From positions 58,339 to 122,338 of the forward strand of contig JACPFW010000030.1 of NCBI GenBank assembly GCA_016182795.1: a stretch of 64,000 bases of DNA, written 5' to 3'. The translations under genes were made by a program, and so were the position numbers. The DNA comes from Gemmatimonadota bacterium (GTDB taxonomy: Bacteria > Gemmatimonadota > Gemmatimonadetes > Gemmatimonadales > Gemmatimonadaceae). Of the stretch, positions 1 through 9,111 are shown piece by piece (positions within the stretch are counted from its first letter, which is position 1; every line of letters begins with the position of its first letter). The notes under the pieces are model-generated. The model saw nothing but the letters and a program-made list of their open reading frames with translations. It made no database searches and was not told the DNA's origin.

Positions 1-67
1 CCCCGGCGCGCGCGCCAGTCAACACCTCGCCCTCCCCTCGGGACCGTCGTTGCGCCATACTCCGCCC

Positions 68-883
68 ATGAAGATCGCACTCATTCAACAGCACGCCTCT
101 CCGAACCGCGTCGAGAACCTCACCCGCGGCCTCGCCGCCGCCGACGCGGCGGCCCGGAACGGCGCCACGCTTATCTGCTTCGCCGAACTCGCGTTTGAGC
201 CGTTCTACCCGCAGGAGCGAGCGGGCGGTGACGTCGCCGCGCTCGCCGAGGAGATTCCCGGGCGCACCACCAATGCCTTCGCCGAACTCGCGCGCAATTA
301 TGGCGTGGTCATCGTGCTCAATCTCTTCGAGCGCGACGGTGCCCACACCTACGACACCTCGCCCGTCATCGGCGCCGACGGCACGTTGCTGGGCCGCACG
401 CGCATGGTGCATATCACCGAGTACGCCTGCTTCCACGAGCAGGGGTACTACGCGCCCGGCGACACCGGCGTGCGCGTGTACGACACCGCGGCCGGGCGCA
501 TTGGCGTGGCCATCTGCTATGACCGCCATTATCCCGAGTACATGCGGGCGCTCGCCATCGCCGGCGCGCAGATAGTCGTGGTTCCGCAGGCCGGCTCCGT
601 CGGCGAATGGCCCGAAGGGCTGTACGAGGCCGAAATGCGCGTGGCCGCGTTCCAGAACGGCTACTTCACCGCGCTCTGCAACCGTGTGGGGAAGGAGACA
701 AAGCTCGAGTTCGGCGGCGAGTCGTTTGTCTGCGACCCCGAGGGGCGCGTGATCGCGCGCGCCGGCGCGGGGACCGACGAGATCCTCTACTGCGACATCG
801 ACCTCGGCGCCATCGACCAATCGCACGCCAAGCGTCTGTTCCTGCGCGATCGGCGCCCGGAGTTGTACGGCGAATGGAAGTGA
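68..883 (+). CDS. Carbon-nitrogen hydrolase (nitrilase superfamily amidase)
   Basis: A 271-residue cytoplasmic hydrolase of the N-carbamoylputrescine amidase / beta-ureidopropionase type, which cleaves C-N bonds of amides or carbamoyl compounds. The catalytic Glu is near residue 40 (CFAELAFEP) and the nucleophile near Cys150 (AICYDRHYPEY). The region that normally carries the catalytic Lys (RK-x-H-I) reads GRTRMVHI, so that Lys is not visible at its usual place. The ATG at 68 is preferred over an in-frame TTG at 50 because the family begins with M-K-I-A-L-I-Q. It ends back to back with the convergent FG-GAP gene. Family assignment is firm; the substrate is unknown. Confidence 0.88.
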   Translation: MKIALIQQHASPNRVENLTRGLAAADAAARNGATLICFAELAFEPFYPQERAGGDVAALAEEIPGRTTNAFAELARNYGVVIVLNLFERDGAHTYDTSPVIGADGTLLGRTRMVHITEYACFHEQGYYAPGDTGVRVYDTAAGRIGVAICYDRHYPEYMRALAIAGAQIVVVPQAGSVGEWPEGLYEAEMRVAAFQNGYFTALCNRVGKETKLEFGGESFVCDPEGRVIARAGAGTDEILYCDIDLGAIDQSHAKRLFLRDRRPELYGEWK

Positions 884-2404
884 CTACGGCCGCTCGCGAA
901 TAACGAGACTCCGCCCGCGATAACGCGACGGCTCCACATGGCGCACCGACTGCGTGCGGCGTCCGTCGCGCGACATAAACGTCACTTCCACGGTCACCCT
1001 TCCACGCCGTGCCAAGCCTACGTGCACCGGCGCGGCACGCTGGGCATCGTAGCCGCCGCCGGCCACCACGAGACGCGACCCAAGCAGCGCACCCGCCCGA
1101 TCATACACGCGCACCTCAGCGCCGAACCGCGTCTGGTGCCCGTTGGCGTCGAGCACGAGCACGCTCAGACTGCGCCGCTTGTCGGCGTCGGGCAGCGTGT
1201 TGCGGAACAGGAAGTGCCCACCCACCGGGCCGTAGCCGTCGGTGACGGAGAGGTCGAGCGCGCCGTCGCCATCGAAGTCGACGAACTGCACGCTGTGATC
1301 CGCCACGTTCAGCGGACTGTCCTTGGTGAGCACATTCACAAATCCGGCTGAGCCGTCGTTGCGATACAGGGCGTTGAGCGGCGTCTGCGCCCCTGATGCC
1401 CCTGCGTACGAGATGACTGACAGATCGAGGTCACCGTCGTTGTCGTAGTCGCCAAAGTCGGCGCTTACCGCGTGGTTCTCGTTGGTGATGCCCAGCGAGG
1501 CGGCCACGTCGGTGAACGTGCCGTTGTCATTGTTGCGGTACAACTGGTTATGGCCGTAGTTGGCGACGAACAGGTCGAAGTCGCCGTCGTTGTCGTAGTC
1601 GCCCACGGCGCAGCCGACGCCCCCCTCGGCGGTCGTGCGCGTCGGGCCGGCGACACCGGCGGCGGCCGCGACATCGGTGAACGTGCCGCCATCGTTGCGC
1701 CACAGCGCATCGGTGGCCCCCGCCTGGTTGGCGAGAAAGACATCGAGGTCGCCATCGCGGTCGAAGTCGAACCAGCACGAGCCAACGGTGGGACGCGCAT
1801 CGGTTGGCCCGACGCCAACGAACACGTGCCTGAAATGACCACCGTCATTGCGGAACAAGCGGTTGTCGCCGGCGCGGTCGGTGGCGTAGACGTCGAGATC
1901 CCCGTCGTTGTCGTAGTCCACCCAGTTCGTCTGGCGCGACGAACGTCCCGTGATCGCGAGCCCAATCGCCGGGGCGACGTCGGTGAAATGCCTGCCCCTT
2001 TCGCTGCGCAGCACGAGCGTCACCTTGTCCTTGGCCGTGGCGCCGCCAAGCAAGTCGATAAACCCGTCGCGGTCGTAGTCGCCCCAGCTCAGGCCGCGCA
2101 GTTCGTGACTCCCCGCCTGCGGCATTCCCATCTGCGCGCCAACGCTGACCAGCACACCCTTGTCGTTGCGGTAGAGCCGCACCTCTCCGCTGCCGAGCGA
2201 AACGGCCAGATCGAGATCGCCATCGTTGTCGTAGTCGCCCCACGCATTGGAGAACGAGTTCGGCGTGGCGAACAGCTCCGTCTGGACGGAGCGGAAGGGG
2301 AGCGCAGTTGGAGAAGGCGACTGACCGACCGCTCGCGCGGGGAGAGCGGCGGCAATGCAGGTGGCCGCGAGGAGGTGCGCGGCGGTGGTGTGAGGAAGAC
2401 TCAT
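884..2404 (-). CDS. Exported FG-GAP/VCBS repeat protein with ASPIC/UnbV C-terminus
   Basis: A 506-residue exported protein. A signal peptide (MSLPHTTAAHLLAATCIAAA, cleavage near AVGQS) follows the ATG at 2404. About seven Ca-binding blades of the form DYDNDGDLDL are visible (WGDYDNDGDLDL, WGDYDRDGFIDL, WVDYDNDGDLDV, WFDFDRDGDLDV, VGDYDNDGDFDL, FGDYDNDGDLDL, FVDFDGDGALDL), predicting an integrin-like beta-propeller. The C-terminal 100 residues (FGAEVRVYDRAGALLGS, VVAGGGYDAQ) match the ASPIC/UnbV domain. The frame continues upstream to 2536, but that would overlap the preceding gene. Likely periplasmic or surface-exposed; ligand unknown. Confidence 0.85.
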   Translation of the reverse strand: MSLPHTTAAHLLAATCIAAALPARAVGQSPSPTALPFRSVQTELFATPNSFSNAWGDYDNDGDLDLAVSLGSGEVRLYRNDKGVLVSVGAQMGMPQAGSHELRGLSWGDYDRDGFIDLLGGATAKDKVTLVLRSERGRHFTDVAPAIGLAITGRSSRQTNWVDYDNDGDLDVYATDRAGDNRLFRNDGGHFRHVFVGVGPTDARPTVGSCWFDFDRDGDLDVFLANQAGATDALWRNDGGTFTDVAAAAGVAGPTRTTAEGGVGCAVGDYDNDGDFDLFVANYGHNQLYRNNDNGTFTDVAASLGITNENHAVSADFGDYDNDGDLDLSVISYAGASGAQTPLNALYRNDGSAGFVNVLTKDSPLNVADHSVQFVDFDGDGALDLSVTDGYGPVGGHFLFRNTLPDADKRRSLSVLVLDANGHQTRFGAEVRVYDRAGALLGSRLVVAGGGYDAQRAAPVHVGLARRGRVTVEVTFMSRDGRRTQSVRHVEPSRYRGRSLVIRERP

Positions 2405-2462
2405 GGCAGGTCGAAGATTCGCCTCTCGTCGAGATAATGCGGCGAACATCGTAAGCCCGATG

Positions 2463-3023
2463 CTACCGCAAGCGCAGCCCAAGTCGCAATGAACCAAGAT
2501 AAAGCGTCTCGCCGCCGAATCGCGCGACCACGTCACCTTGCGCGCCGAGCGTCAATGCCACTCGCGACACTCCGACGGCGGCGTCCAACTGGCACTGTCC
2601 ACCGACCCCCGACGGACCGCTCCCACCATAGAGCGCCGGTCCGATGAGCACACGCAGCGTGCCGACGCCCATCGTCCGCTCGGTCCCGCCGAGCACGCCG
2701 ACGTGCGAGAGCGTTGGATACGCCTCAAGACAGCCGGAGCCGATGCCCGCTGCCAAAATGCAGCGGTCATCCGAGAGGGAGGCACGGGTACCGACCGACA
2801 CGGCCGATAGTCGAGTCGCGCGATGCTTGGCAGCGATGGTTAGCTCGGCGGCGATGCCGTCGCGACCCATGTATCTGCCGCCCCCGCCAGAGCTCGTCCC
2901 GACGGCAAGATCCAGCGAGAGGTGAGGCGCTGATTGCGCGGAGGTGGAGTCGATCGCCGCGACGGCTAGCGCGCACCACAGCGTCAGAGTGCGACAGATT
3001 CGCACTGAATGGGGTATTCTCAT
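2463..3023 (-). CDS. Exported hypothetical protein, probably outer-membrane beta-barrel-like
   Basis: A 186-residue protein with an N-terminal signal peptide (VRICRTLTLWCALAVAAID, cleavage around STSAQS). The mature part is rich in Gly, Ser and alternating hydrophobic residues (LSLDLAVGTSSGGGGRY, YLGSLRLGLRLR) and ends in a strand-like tail, resembling small outer-membrane barrels. No catalytic motif was recognised. It starts 4 nt after the stop of the upstream lipoprotein gene and precedes the FG-GAP gene, so 3974-884 could be one leftward operon. Confidence 0.65.
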   Translation of the reverse strand: MRIPHSVRICRTLTLWCALAVAAIDSTSAQSAPHLSLDLAVGTSSGGGGRYMGRDGIAAELTIAAKHRATRLSAVSVGTRASLSDDRCILAAGIGSGCLEAYPTLSHVGVLGGTERTMGVGTLRVLIGPALYGGSGPSGVGGQCQLDAAVGVSRVALTLGAQGDVVARFGGETLYLGSLRLGLRLR

Positions 3024-3027
3024 CGAT

Positions 3028-3528
3028 TCACCGTTGTGCGGTTGCCGTGACTGGCAGCGTGATGCGTACCTCCGCCGGCACTGGTGTCGCGCCCACGGGG
3101 GCGACAGTCACGACCGTAAGGACACTGTCGCGCACCACGGCGGCTCCGCTGCCCGGCGCGACGGGCTGCGACGCGGAGACGTAGCACGAGAGCGTGTCGG
3201 GGGTCCCCGCCGACGGAGGCGAACCGACCATTCGCGTGAGACGGATGCGGAACCGTCCGCTCGTATCTGTCGTAGCGAAGGTCGTCGGGAAGCCCCAGCT
3301 AGTCCGAAGCGGTCGAACGGAGACCAACATGCCGCCGAGCCCGCGCCCAATCGTGCTGACGACCTGGCCGCGGACCTCCAGGCACCCCGAATTGCTGAAC
3401 TCGTAAGTCTGGCGGCACGCACCGCCGGCGTCGTCGGTGTTGGTCAAGCCGGAGCACGCCACGGCGAGTGCGGCGATGAGCGGCAGGGCCGCGAAAATGT
3501 GAACTCGATCCGGTAACTCTGGTGTCAC
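3028..3528 (-). CDS. Putative lipoprotein with carboxypeptidase-regulatory-like fold
   Basis: A 166-residue protein starting with GTG at 3528, which overlaps the upstream stop codon by 4 nt (GTGA). A hydrophobic segment followed by the lipobox LAVAC (residues 21-25) predicts a lipoprotein. The segment GQVVSTIGRGLGGMLVSVRP...TTDTSGRFRIRL resembles the carboxypeptidase-regulatory-like Ig fold common in exported proteins of these bacteria. No enzyme motif is seen. Probably cell-envelope located; function unknown. Confidence 0.68.
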   Translation of the reverse strand: MTPELPDRVHIFAALPLIAALAVACSGLTNTDDAGGACRQTYEFSNSGCLEVRGQVVSTIGRGLGGMLVSVRPLRTSWGFPTTFATTDTSGRFRIRLTRMVGSPPSAGTPDTLSCYVSASQPVAPGSGAAVVRDSVLTVVTVAPVGATPVPAEVRITLPVTATAQR

Positions 3529-3974
3529 GTGGTCCCCTGCCGTCGACCCTCGTCCGGCAAGCGCCTGAGCATAGACTGCAGTTGTCCCACCAAATGTGCG
3601 ATTTCCTGATCGGCCTTGCCGCTTCGCGGCATCCGCGCGGTCACAAGCGCGCTATCGTCAACAACCGCGTCCGTGCGCGCCACGCGAGCCGCAACCTCCC
3701 GGTGGCGCGCGTTCCAGCTGACAGAAATGGACTGACTCGCGCGCTCAAGGCGGAATCGCGTGGCGTCGACGTCTTCATCAACGAGCGTGAAGCCCATCGG
3801 CGACAACGCTTCAAGCACGGTATCGCGAGCCTGACGCCAGGACAGGTCACCTCGTGAATCCGCCACGTCCGGCCGCGCGCGCTCACGCAGGATCTGCCGC
3901 AGCATAAACAACGTCGCCAGAATAACGACGATGTTGAGAAGCTCCGAGAATCCGACTCCTGCGACTTCCTGCAT
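3525..3974 (-). CDS. Membrane-anchored hypothetical protein
   Basis: A 149-residue protein with one N-terminal transmembrane segment (LLNIVVILATLFMLRQIL) and a hydrophilic remainder containing an alpha/beta stretch (MGFTLVDEDVDATRFRLERASQSISVSW). The C-terminus is predicted helical and rich in Arg and Gln. No family was recognised. It is the first gene of a tightly packed leftward group with the lipoprotein and barrel-like genes, overlapping the next gene by 4 nt. Confidence 0.6.
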   Translation of the reverse strand: MQEVAGVGFSELLNIVVILATLFMLRQILRERARPDVADSRGDLSWRQARDTVLEALSPMGFTLVDEDVDATRFRLERASQSISVSWNARHREVAARVARTDAVVDDSALVTARMPRSGKADQEIAHLVGQLQSMLRRLPDEGRRQGTT

Positions 3975-4096
3975 TGCCAGCGTCCCTCTCCGGGTCTCGA
4001 CGCAAGGTGCGGGGTTCCGTGCCTATCACGCCCCGTTACCAATATCATACCAGCATCAGTCAGACCGCGCTACGAGGTGTTCCGCCCTCTGTTGCC

Positions 4097-4822
4097 CTAA
4101 TCCACCACCCGCTTGGCCCGTCCCCCAATCCCTACCGCGCGCGCCTTCTCGCGGAACCGCTTGTCGTGTCCCAGCGGATGCCCTTCCTCGTCCTGCCACT
4201 GGTGCACCATCTCGTGCAGCAGCGTCTCCAGCGCCTCGGCGAAGCCGTGACGGCGCAGGTGACGGCGGGAGATCGCAATCTCCGCCGCGCGCCCCTGCTG
4301 CGCCGGCGCGTAGTGGCCAAGCCGGGCCCGCATCCGCCGCGACACCCGCACCGCCACTCGCTTGAGCGCTCCGCCAAACCGCTCCGCATTGTACCGCGCA
4401 TGCCACTCCGCGAGCGTCGCCGCCAGCTTCTCGTCGTCCGGATGCGTCCGCTCCGGCGCGCGCGCCGCGCGACGCTCGTCGTCGCCAATGGGAAACGCCA
4501 CCAGCAGCTTGCGCGCCGCCAACCGCTCGGCGCGGCGCGACGACATCAGGAACTTCACGATCGCGCGATGCACCGACTCCGGCGCTCCAAGAAAGGCGCG
4601 ATGCACGCGCAGCGTGCCGTCGGTGAGGCTGACCATCACGCTGCGGTTGCGCGTCAGCGACAGGGCGCGCACGCCGCGCAGCCCCATCGCGTTCAGGCGC
4701 GCCAGCAACTCCGCCCCCGTGCGGGGCGGCGTGGTGAGATCGATCGTGAGTTGATGCGCGTCCCGCGACGTGCGCGTCCCGCGCACGCCGCGCAGTCGGC
4801 CAATCAGCGCGCGAAGGCCCAC
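4097..4822 (-). CDS. SprT-like zinc metallopeptidase domain protein
   Basis: About 241 residues. The C-terminal half carries the HExxH-type motif HEMVH in LLHEMVHQWQDEEG, followed by a downstream His (GHDKRF), as in SprT/SPRTN-like and related M48/WSS1-like zinc peptidases. The N-terminal half (LTIDLTTPPRTGAELLARL) has no recognised motif. The start is uncertain: GTG at 4822 overlaps the metallophosphoesterase stop by 19 nt, GTG at 4786 would remove the overlap, and an ATG at 4861 lies deeper in the upstream gene. Probably co-transcribed with the phosphoesterase. The role is unknown; DNA-protein crosslink repair is only a family-level suggestion. Confidence 0.72.
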   Translation of the reverse strand: MGLRALIGRLRGVRGTRTSRDAHQLTIDLTTPPRTGAELLARLNAMGLRGVRALSLTRNRSVMVSLTDGTLRVHRAFLGAPESVHRAIVKFLMSSRRAERLAARKLLVAFPIGDDERRAARAPERTHPDDEKLAATLAEWHARYNAERFGGALKRVAVRVSRRMRARLGHYAPAQQGRAAEIAISRRHLRRHGFAEALETLLHEMVHQWQDEEGHPLGHDKRFREKARAVGIGGRAKRVVD

Positions 4823-5625
4823 GTCCCCGCCGGCGTGAAGTCGCCGGCCTCGTCGTTCCATGCCTGCCGCGTCACCTTGATCTGCCCCGCATCCCACGCG
4901 ACTTCGTGGTAACTCAGCGGCAGTCCGCCGCGCGCGCGGTTGGATATCGTGTTCACCTGCGACACCACATACCGGCGCCCGCCAGTCACGACCTGCTCCA
5001 CCTGCCCCTCGTGGTCGTGGCCGCAGAGCACCAGTTCGCACCCGGTCGCCGCCAGGTCGTCGAGCCCCGTCGCGCGGGATGTCAGGCCCCAGCGGTTCGA
5101 GAGCTTTCCCTTCAGCGCGTTGTGATGGAGCATCAGCACTTTCAGGTCGTCACTCGGCGCGCTTGCAAGGATATCATGCACGCGCACCCACTGCTCGCGA
5201 CGCACGGCTCCTACCCCCGACAGATCGCGCAGCCGTGAGGTCAGCGTGTACCACTGAATGCCGTGCGACGTATTGATCGTCGCCACCGATGCCCCCGCGG
5301 CGCGAAGCGTCGGCTCAAGCTCGGGACTGATCCACCGGCGATACCCGGCGTACATCGCCCGCCGCACGCCGAGCCCGCCCACACACCACCACCACGCCAC
5401 GTCGTGGTTTCCCGGAATCACCACCGTCGGCGCCGACATCCGCGCCTTCTCCACAAAGGCGCGCGCTTTCACAAACTGCCAGCGCCGGTTCCGCTGGGTC
5501 AGGTCGCCCGAGATGGCAATCAGGTCCCACCGCCGCTCGCCGATGCGACGCTCCACGGCCGCAACGGCCGACGGCACCTCGGGGTGCCCGAAGTGAATAT
5601 CAGAGAGATGGACTAAACGAGGCAC
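4804..5625 (-). CDS. Calcineurin-like metallophosphoesterase
   Basis: A 273-residue dinuclear metal phosphoesterase. All signature blocks are present in order: D-x-H (HLSDIHFGH, residues 7-15), GD (AISGDLTQRNR), GNHD (VIPGNHDVAWWW), a histidine block (LMLHHNALKG) and GHxH (LCGHDHEGQVE). This is the CpdA/Icc-like layout, suggesting a phosphodiesterase, but the substrate cannot be read from sequence. No signal peptide, so cytoplasmic. It precedes and overlaps the SprT-like gene. Confidence 0.88.
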   Translation of the reverse strand: MPRLVHLSDIHFGHPEVPSAVAAVERRIGERRWDLIAISGDLTQRNRRWQFVKARAFVEKARMSAPTVVIPGNHDVAWWWCVGGLGVRRAMYAGYRRWISPELEPTLRAAGASVATINTSHGIQWYTLTSRLRDLSGVGAVRREQWVRVHDILASAPSDDLKVLMLHHNALKGKLSNRWGLTSRATGLDDLAATGCELVLCGHDHEGQVEQVVTGGRRYVVSQVNTISNRARGGLPLSYHEVAWDAGQIKVTRQAWNDEAGDFTPAGTWAFAR

Positions 5626-5657
5626 GCTGGGATCGTCGCTGAACGCTTGGGGTGGGC

Positions 5658-6284
5658 CTACGGCGCGACCGCCAGCTCAACCACGCGCGTGGCGATCTGT
5701 TCGAGCAGCGCGGGTGAATACGCCGCCGCGCTGTCGCCCGACACTTCCACTTGGAACAACACCTTCATGAGTCGCGCGTCGATCAGCAGCACCCGCACCA
5801 CGAAGCGCCCGCTGCCGGCCGCGCGCTCGGCGCGCAGTTCAACCGGCATCAGCGCATAGCGCGTGTCGTGCAGCGCCACGAGTCGGCGCAGGTTGCCGGC
5901 CAACGGGTCGGAGATCATCGCCTCCTTCGCGATCCCGTATCGCACCGGGAACGCGCCGAGGTTGCGCGGGTCGGTGGCATACTCCGGATTGCGCTTGGCC
6001 GTACGCTGCACCTGCGCCGGCGATGTCCACATCCCGCTGAGGCCGTGTTCTTCGAGCTGCACCGAGACCAGGCTGTCGAATGCGGCGCGCAGCGCCATCG
6101 CCGGCACTTTCACAAATCCGGTGTCGCCGCGATAGAACTGCACCGGCACCACCGCCAACTTCACCGCGGTGTACTGCGCCAGTGGCGCGTTGGCGACCGG
6201 CGCACTCGCCGGCGGCGGGGCGGCAGGCTGCTGCGCCGGCAGCACGGCGGCGACGGTCGCAAGCAAGGCCAGCAGACGGCGCAT
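5658..6284 (-). CDS. Exported hypothetical protein
   Basis: A 208-residue protein. The ATG at 6284 gives a clean signal peptide (MRRLLALLATVAAVLPAQQ) followed by a Pro/Ala-rich linker. The mature region (AVKLAVVPVQFYRGDTGFV, ALMPVELRAERAAGSGRFVV) has alternating alpha/beta character like DUF4136/TolB-N-type exported domains, but no diagnostic motif. It is divergently oriented from cstA with about 100 bp between them. Function unknown. Confidence 0.65.
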   Translation of the reverse strand: MRRLLALLATVAAVLPAQQPAAPPPASAPVANAPLAQYTAVKLAVVPVQFYRGDTGFVKVPAMALRAAFDSLVSVQLEEHGLSGMWTSPAQVQRTAKRNPEYATDPRNLGAFPVRYGIAKEAMISDPLAGNLRRLVALHDTRYALMPVELRAERAAGSGRFVVRVLLIDARLMKVLFQVEVSGDSAAAYSPALLEQIATRVVELAVAP

Positions 6285-6388
6285 TCTCGACCCCAGGAAA
6301 GGTGGACCTCCAAAGGTAGACATTGCACCACCCCCCGCGCGATGCCCAGATTCTCCCGTCGCCACTTTCCGCCTCGACCGGGCCGCCT

Positions 6389-8452
6389 ATGCCACGCTGG
6401 ACGCACGCCCTCCTCTGGACCGTCGTCGTCGTACTCGGCGCCGTCGCGCTCGGCTATCTTGCCCTCTCGCGGGGCGAACAGGTCAACGCCGCCTGGCTGC
6501 TCACGGCCGCCGTCTGCACGTACCTGGTGGGCTATCGGTTCTATAGCCGAGTCATCGCCGCCAAGATCTTCGCCCTCGATGCCAATCGGGCGACGCCCGC
6601 GGTGCGGCTGAAGGACGGGCGCGATTACGTCCCCACCAATCGGTGGATCGTCTTCGGCCACCACTTCGCCGCCATCGCCGGGCCGGGCCCGCTCGTCGGT
6701 CCGACGCTCGCCGCGCAGTTTGGCTACCTCCCCAGCGCGCTCTGGATCATCGTCGGCGTCGTGCTCGGCGGCGCGGTGCAGGATTTCGTGATCCTCGCCG
6801 CCTCCGTGCGGCGTGACGGCAAGTCGCTTGGCCGCATGGCGCGCGACGAGATTGGCCCCATCGCCGGCGCCACCGCGCTCGTCGCGGTGCTCGGCATCAT
6901 GATCATTCTCATTTCGGTGCTCGCGCTCGTCGTCGTCAAGGCGCTGCAGCAGAGCCCGTGGGGCACCGTCACCATCGGGCTGACGATCCCCATCGCCATG
7001 GTGATGGGCGTCTACCTGCAGTTCATCCGTCCCGGGCGCGTGCTGGAGACGACCGCCATTGGCATCGTCCTGCTCATCGTGGCGCTCTACGCCGGCCGTT
7101 GGGTGGCGCAGGATCCCGCCCTCGCGCCGATCTTCACGCTCACCGGCCCGCAGCTCGCCAAGTGGATCATCGGCTACGGCATCGCGGCGTCGATCCTCCC
7201 CGTCTGGCTCCTCCTGGCGCCGCGCGACTACCTCTCCGCGTTTGTGAAGATCGGCGTCGTCGTCGCCCTCGCAGTCGGCATTCTCATCGTACTGCCGCCG
7301 CTCCAAATGCCGGCGCTCACGCGGTTCATCGACGGCACCGGCCCGGTGTTTGCTGGCAAGCTCTTTCCGTTCGTCTTCATTACCATCGCCTGCGGCGCCA
7401 TCTCGGGGTTCCACGCGCTCATCGCCTCGGGCACGACGCCCAAGCTGCTCGAGAACGAAGCCGACACGCGCTTCATCGGCTACGGCGCCATGCTCACCGA
7501 GTCGCTCGTCGCGGTGATGGCGCTGATCGCCGCCTGCGTGCTGACGCCGGGCATTTACTTCGCCATCAACGCGCCGGCGGGGATCATCGGCACGACGGCC
7601 GAGAGCGCCGCCGAGGTGATCCGCACGTGGGGCTTTGTGCTCGACCCCGCGCAGCTGCACGCCCTGGCCGCCAACGTGCAGGAGCAGACGCTGCTGTCGC
7701 GCACAGGCGGCGCCCCGTCGCTGGCGGTCGGCATGGCGATGCTCTTCGCCGATGTGCTCGGCGGCACCACCGCGATGGCGCTCTGGTACCACTTCGCGCT
7801 GATGTTTGAGGCGCTGTTCATCCTCACCACGGTCGATGCCGGCACGCGCGTGGGGCGCTTCATGCTGCAGGACCTGCTGCGCCACATCTGGGCGCCGCTC
7901 GGACGAACCGGCTGGTATCCGGCGACCGTCATCGCGAGCGTCGTCTTCGTGTCGATGTGGGGCTACTTCCTGTATCAGGGCGTCACCGATCCGCTGGGTG
8001 GCATCAACTCGCTGTGGCCGCTCTTCGGCATCGCCAACCAGCTCCTCGCCGCCGTCGCGTTGTGCGTCGGCACGACCATCATCATGAAGATGGGCAAGGC
8101 GCGCTACGCGTGGATCACCATCGCCCCCCTCGCGTGGCTTGCCGTCGTGACGATGAGCGCCGGCGCCGCCAAGGTCTGGTCGAGCGATCCCAAGCTTGGC
8201 TTCCTCGCCCACGCGCGTTTCCTCGAGGACAAGCTTGCCTCGGGCGTCATGCCCGCCGGCGCCAAAACCGCGGCGGACGTGGCGCGGATGGCGTTCAACG
8301 ACCGGCTCGACGCCGGCGTGGCGCTGTTCTTCATGGCGTCGGTCGTCGTGATTCTCGCCGCGTCGGTCTACGAGTGGATGCGCGTGAAGAACGGCACGGC
8401 GACGGCCACGAGCGAGGTGCCGTTTACGGCGCGGGCCGAGGTCGTCGCGTAG
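6389..8452 (+). CDS. cstA: Carbon starvation protein CstA (pyruvate/peptide transporter)
   Basis: A 687-residue polytopic membrane protein with roughly 16-18 hydrophobic segments. The CstA signature region is clear: YRFYSRVIAAKIFALD near the N-terminus, then FGHHFAAIAGPGPLVGPTLA and GGAVQDFVILAASVRRDGKS. Members of this family (E. coli CstA and BtsT) import pyruvate or peptides and normally work with a small YbdD/YjiX protein. The ATG at 6389 is chosen because transmembrane segment 1 follows at once; an upstream in-frame start at 6323 would add a non-hydrophobic extension. The small partner is not adjacent but lies at 15372. Confidence 0.95.
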   Translation: MPRWTHALLWTVVVVLGAVALGYLALSRGEQVNAAWLLTAAVCTYLVGYRFYSRVIAAKIFALDANRATPAVRLKDGRDYVPTNRWIVFGHHFAAIAGPGPLVGPTLAAQFGYLPSALWIIVGVVLGGAVQDFVILAASVRRDGKSLGRMARDEIGPIAGATALVAVLGIMIILISVLALVVVKALQQSPWGTVTIGLTIPIAMVMGVYLQFIRPGRVLETTAIGIVLLIVALYAGRWVAQDPALAPIFTLTGPQLAKWIIGYGIAASILPVWLLLAPRDYLSAFVKIGVVVALAVGILIVLPPLQMPALTRFIDGTGPVFAGKLFPFVFITIACGAISGFHALIASGTTPKLLENEADTRFIGYGAMLTESLVAVMALIAACVLTPGIYFAINAPAGIIGTTAESAAEVIRTWGFVLDPAQLHALAANVQEQTLLSRTGGAPSLAVGMAMLFADVLGGTTAMALWYHFALMFEALFILTTVDAGTRVGRFMLQDLLRHIWAPLGRTGWYPATVIASVVFVSMWGYFLYQGVTDPLGGINSLWPLFGIANQLLAAVALCVGTTIIMKMGKARYAWITIAPLAWLAVVTMSAGAAKVWSSDPKLGFLAHARFLEDKLASGVMPAGAKTAADVARMAFNDRLDAGVALFFMASVVVILAASVYEWMRVKNGTATATSEVPFTARAEVVA

Positions 8453-8646
8453 GTGAGGACGCCTCCGCGGGCCGACGACTGCACGCGGGAAGACGTTCGC
8501 AAGGCTCCGCTGCGCCCCGACGTCTCGTCATGACAGATGTGACGGGCGTCGTGGGGGGGAGGTATTACCTAGTGCGCGCGTGCACGTCAGTTTGACGCTT
8601 GGGGGACGTTCTCCGAGAACTCGCCTTCGGCGCGCAAGGAGATCGC

Positions 8647-9111
8647 GTGGTATCGTCTCACCGCTCCGTACTCATATCCGCCGGGATGGTGGCCATGCTC
8701 GTCGCCTGTGGGCGCGAGCCATCGGCCATTGAAGACACGACGGTCGTGTCGCTCTCCGCAAGTTCGTCCGTCATAAGACTCGGCGACTCGACGCGCATCA
8801 CCGTGAGCGTTGTGAACGCTGGCACTCGTGCGGTAGTGATCGACGCGGGTGCGTGTCCCTGGTGGTTTGAGGCGCTCAAAGATGGTGTCGTCGTCGCTCC
8901 GGGCCAAATGGCGTGCCCGGCGATCGCCATGACGGCATCCATCGAACCTGGCGCTTCCTATTCCCACACGTTCGTCTGGCGCGGAGACCGATTCGACATC
9001 CGCAGTCCAACGGAGCGCCTTGGCGCGGGCAGCTACTTGCTTCGACCGGCCGTATCTGTGAGCGGCACCATGGTCCGGGGGACGACAGTGCCGTTTCAGA
9101 TCTCGCCGTAG
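8647..9111 (+). CDS. Putative lipoprotein with an intracellular proteinase inhibitor (BsuPI)-like domain
   Basis: A 154-residue protein with GTG start at 8647, chosen because AAGGAG lies 5 nt upstream (8636-8641). A short hydrophobic stretch ends in the lipobox MLVAC. The mature part has an Ig-like sandwich pattern (LGDSTRITVSVVNAGTRAVV, GASYSHTFVWRGDRF) similar to the BsuPI-like lipoprotein at 36530. It is convergent with hom, overlapping its end by 16 bp. Function unknown. Confidence 0.66.
   Translation: MVSSHRSVLISAGMVAMLVACGREPSAIEDTTVVSLSASSSVIRLGDSTRITVSVVNAGTRAVVIDAGACPWWFEALKDGVVVAPGQMACPAIAMTASIEPGASYSHTFVWRGDRFDIRSPTERLGAGSYLLRPAVSVSGTMVRGTTVPFQISP

Noticed and set aside
50..67. 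TTG start extending the amidase by six residues
   Set aside because: The family N-terminus begins at the ATG at 68 and the added residues match nothing.
6161..8212. 683-codon open frame antisense to cstA
   Set aside because: Composition is dominated by Arg, Asp, Glu, Gly and His, as expected from the complement of GC-rich coding DNA; it has no recognisable domain, and cstA on the other strand is certain.
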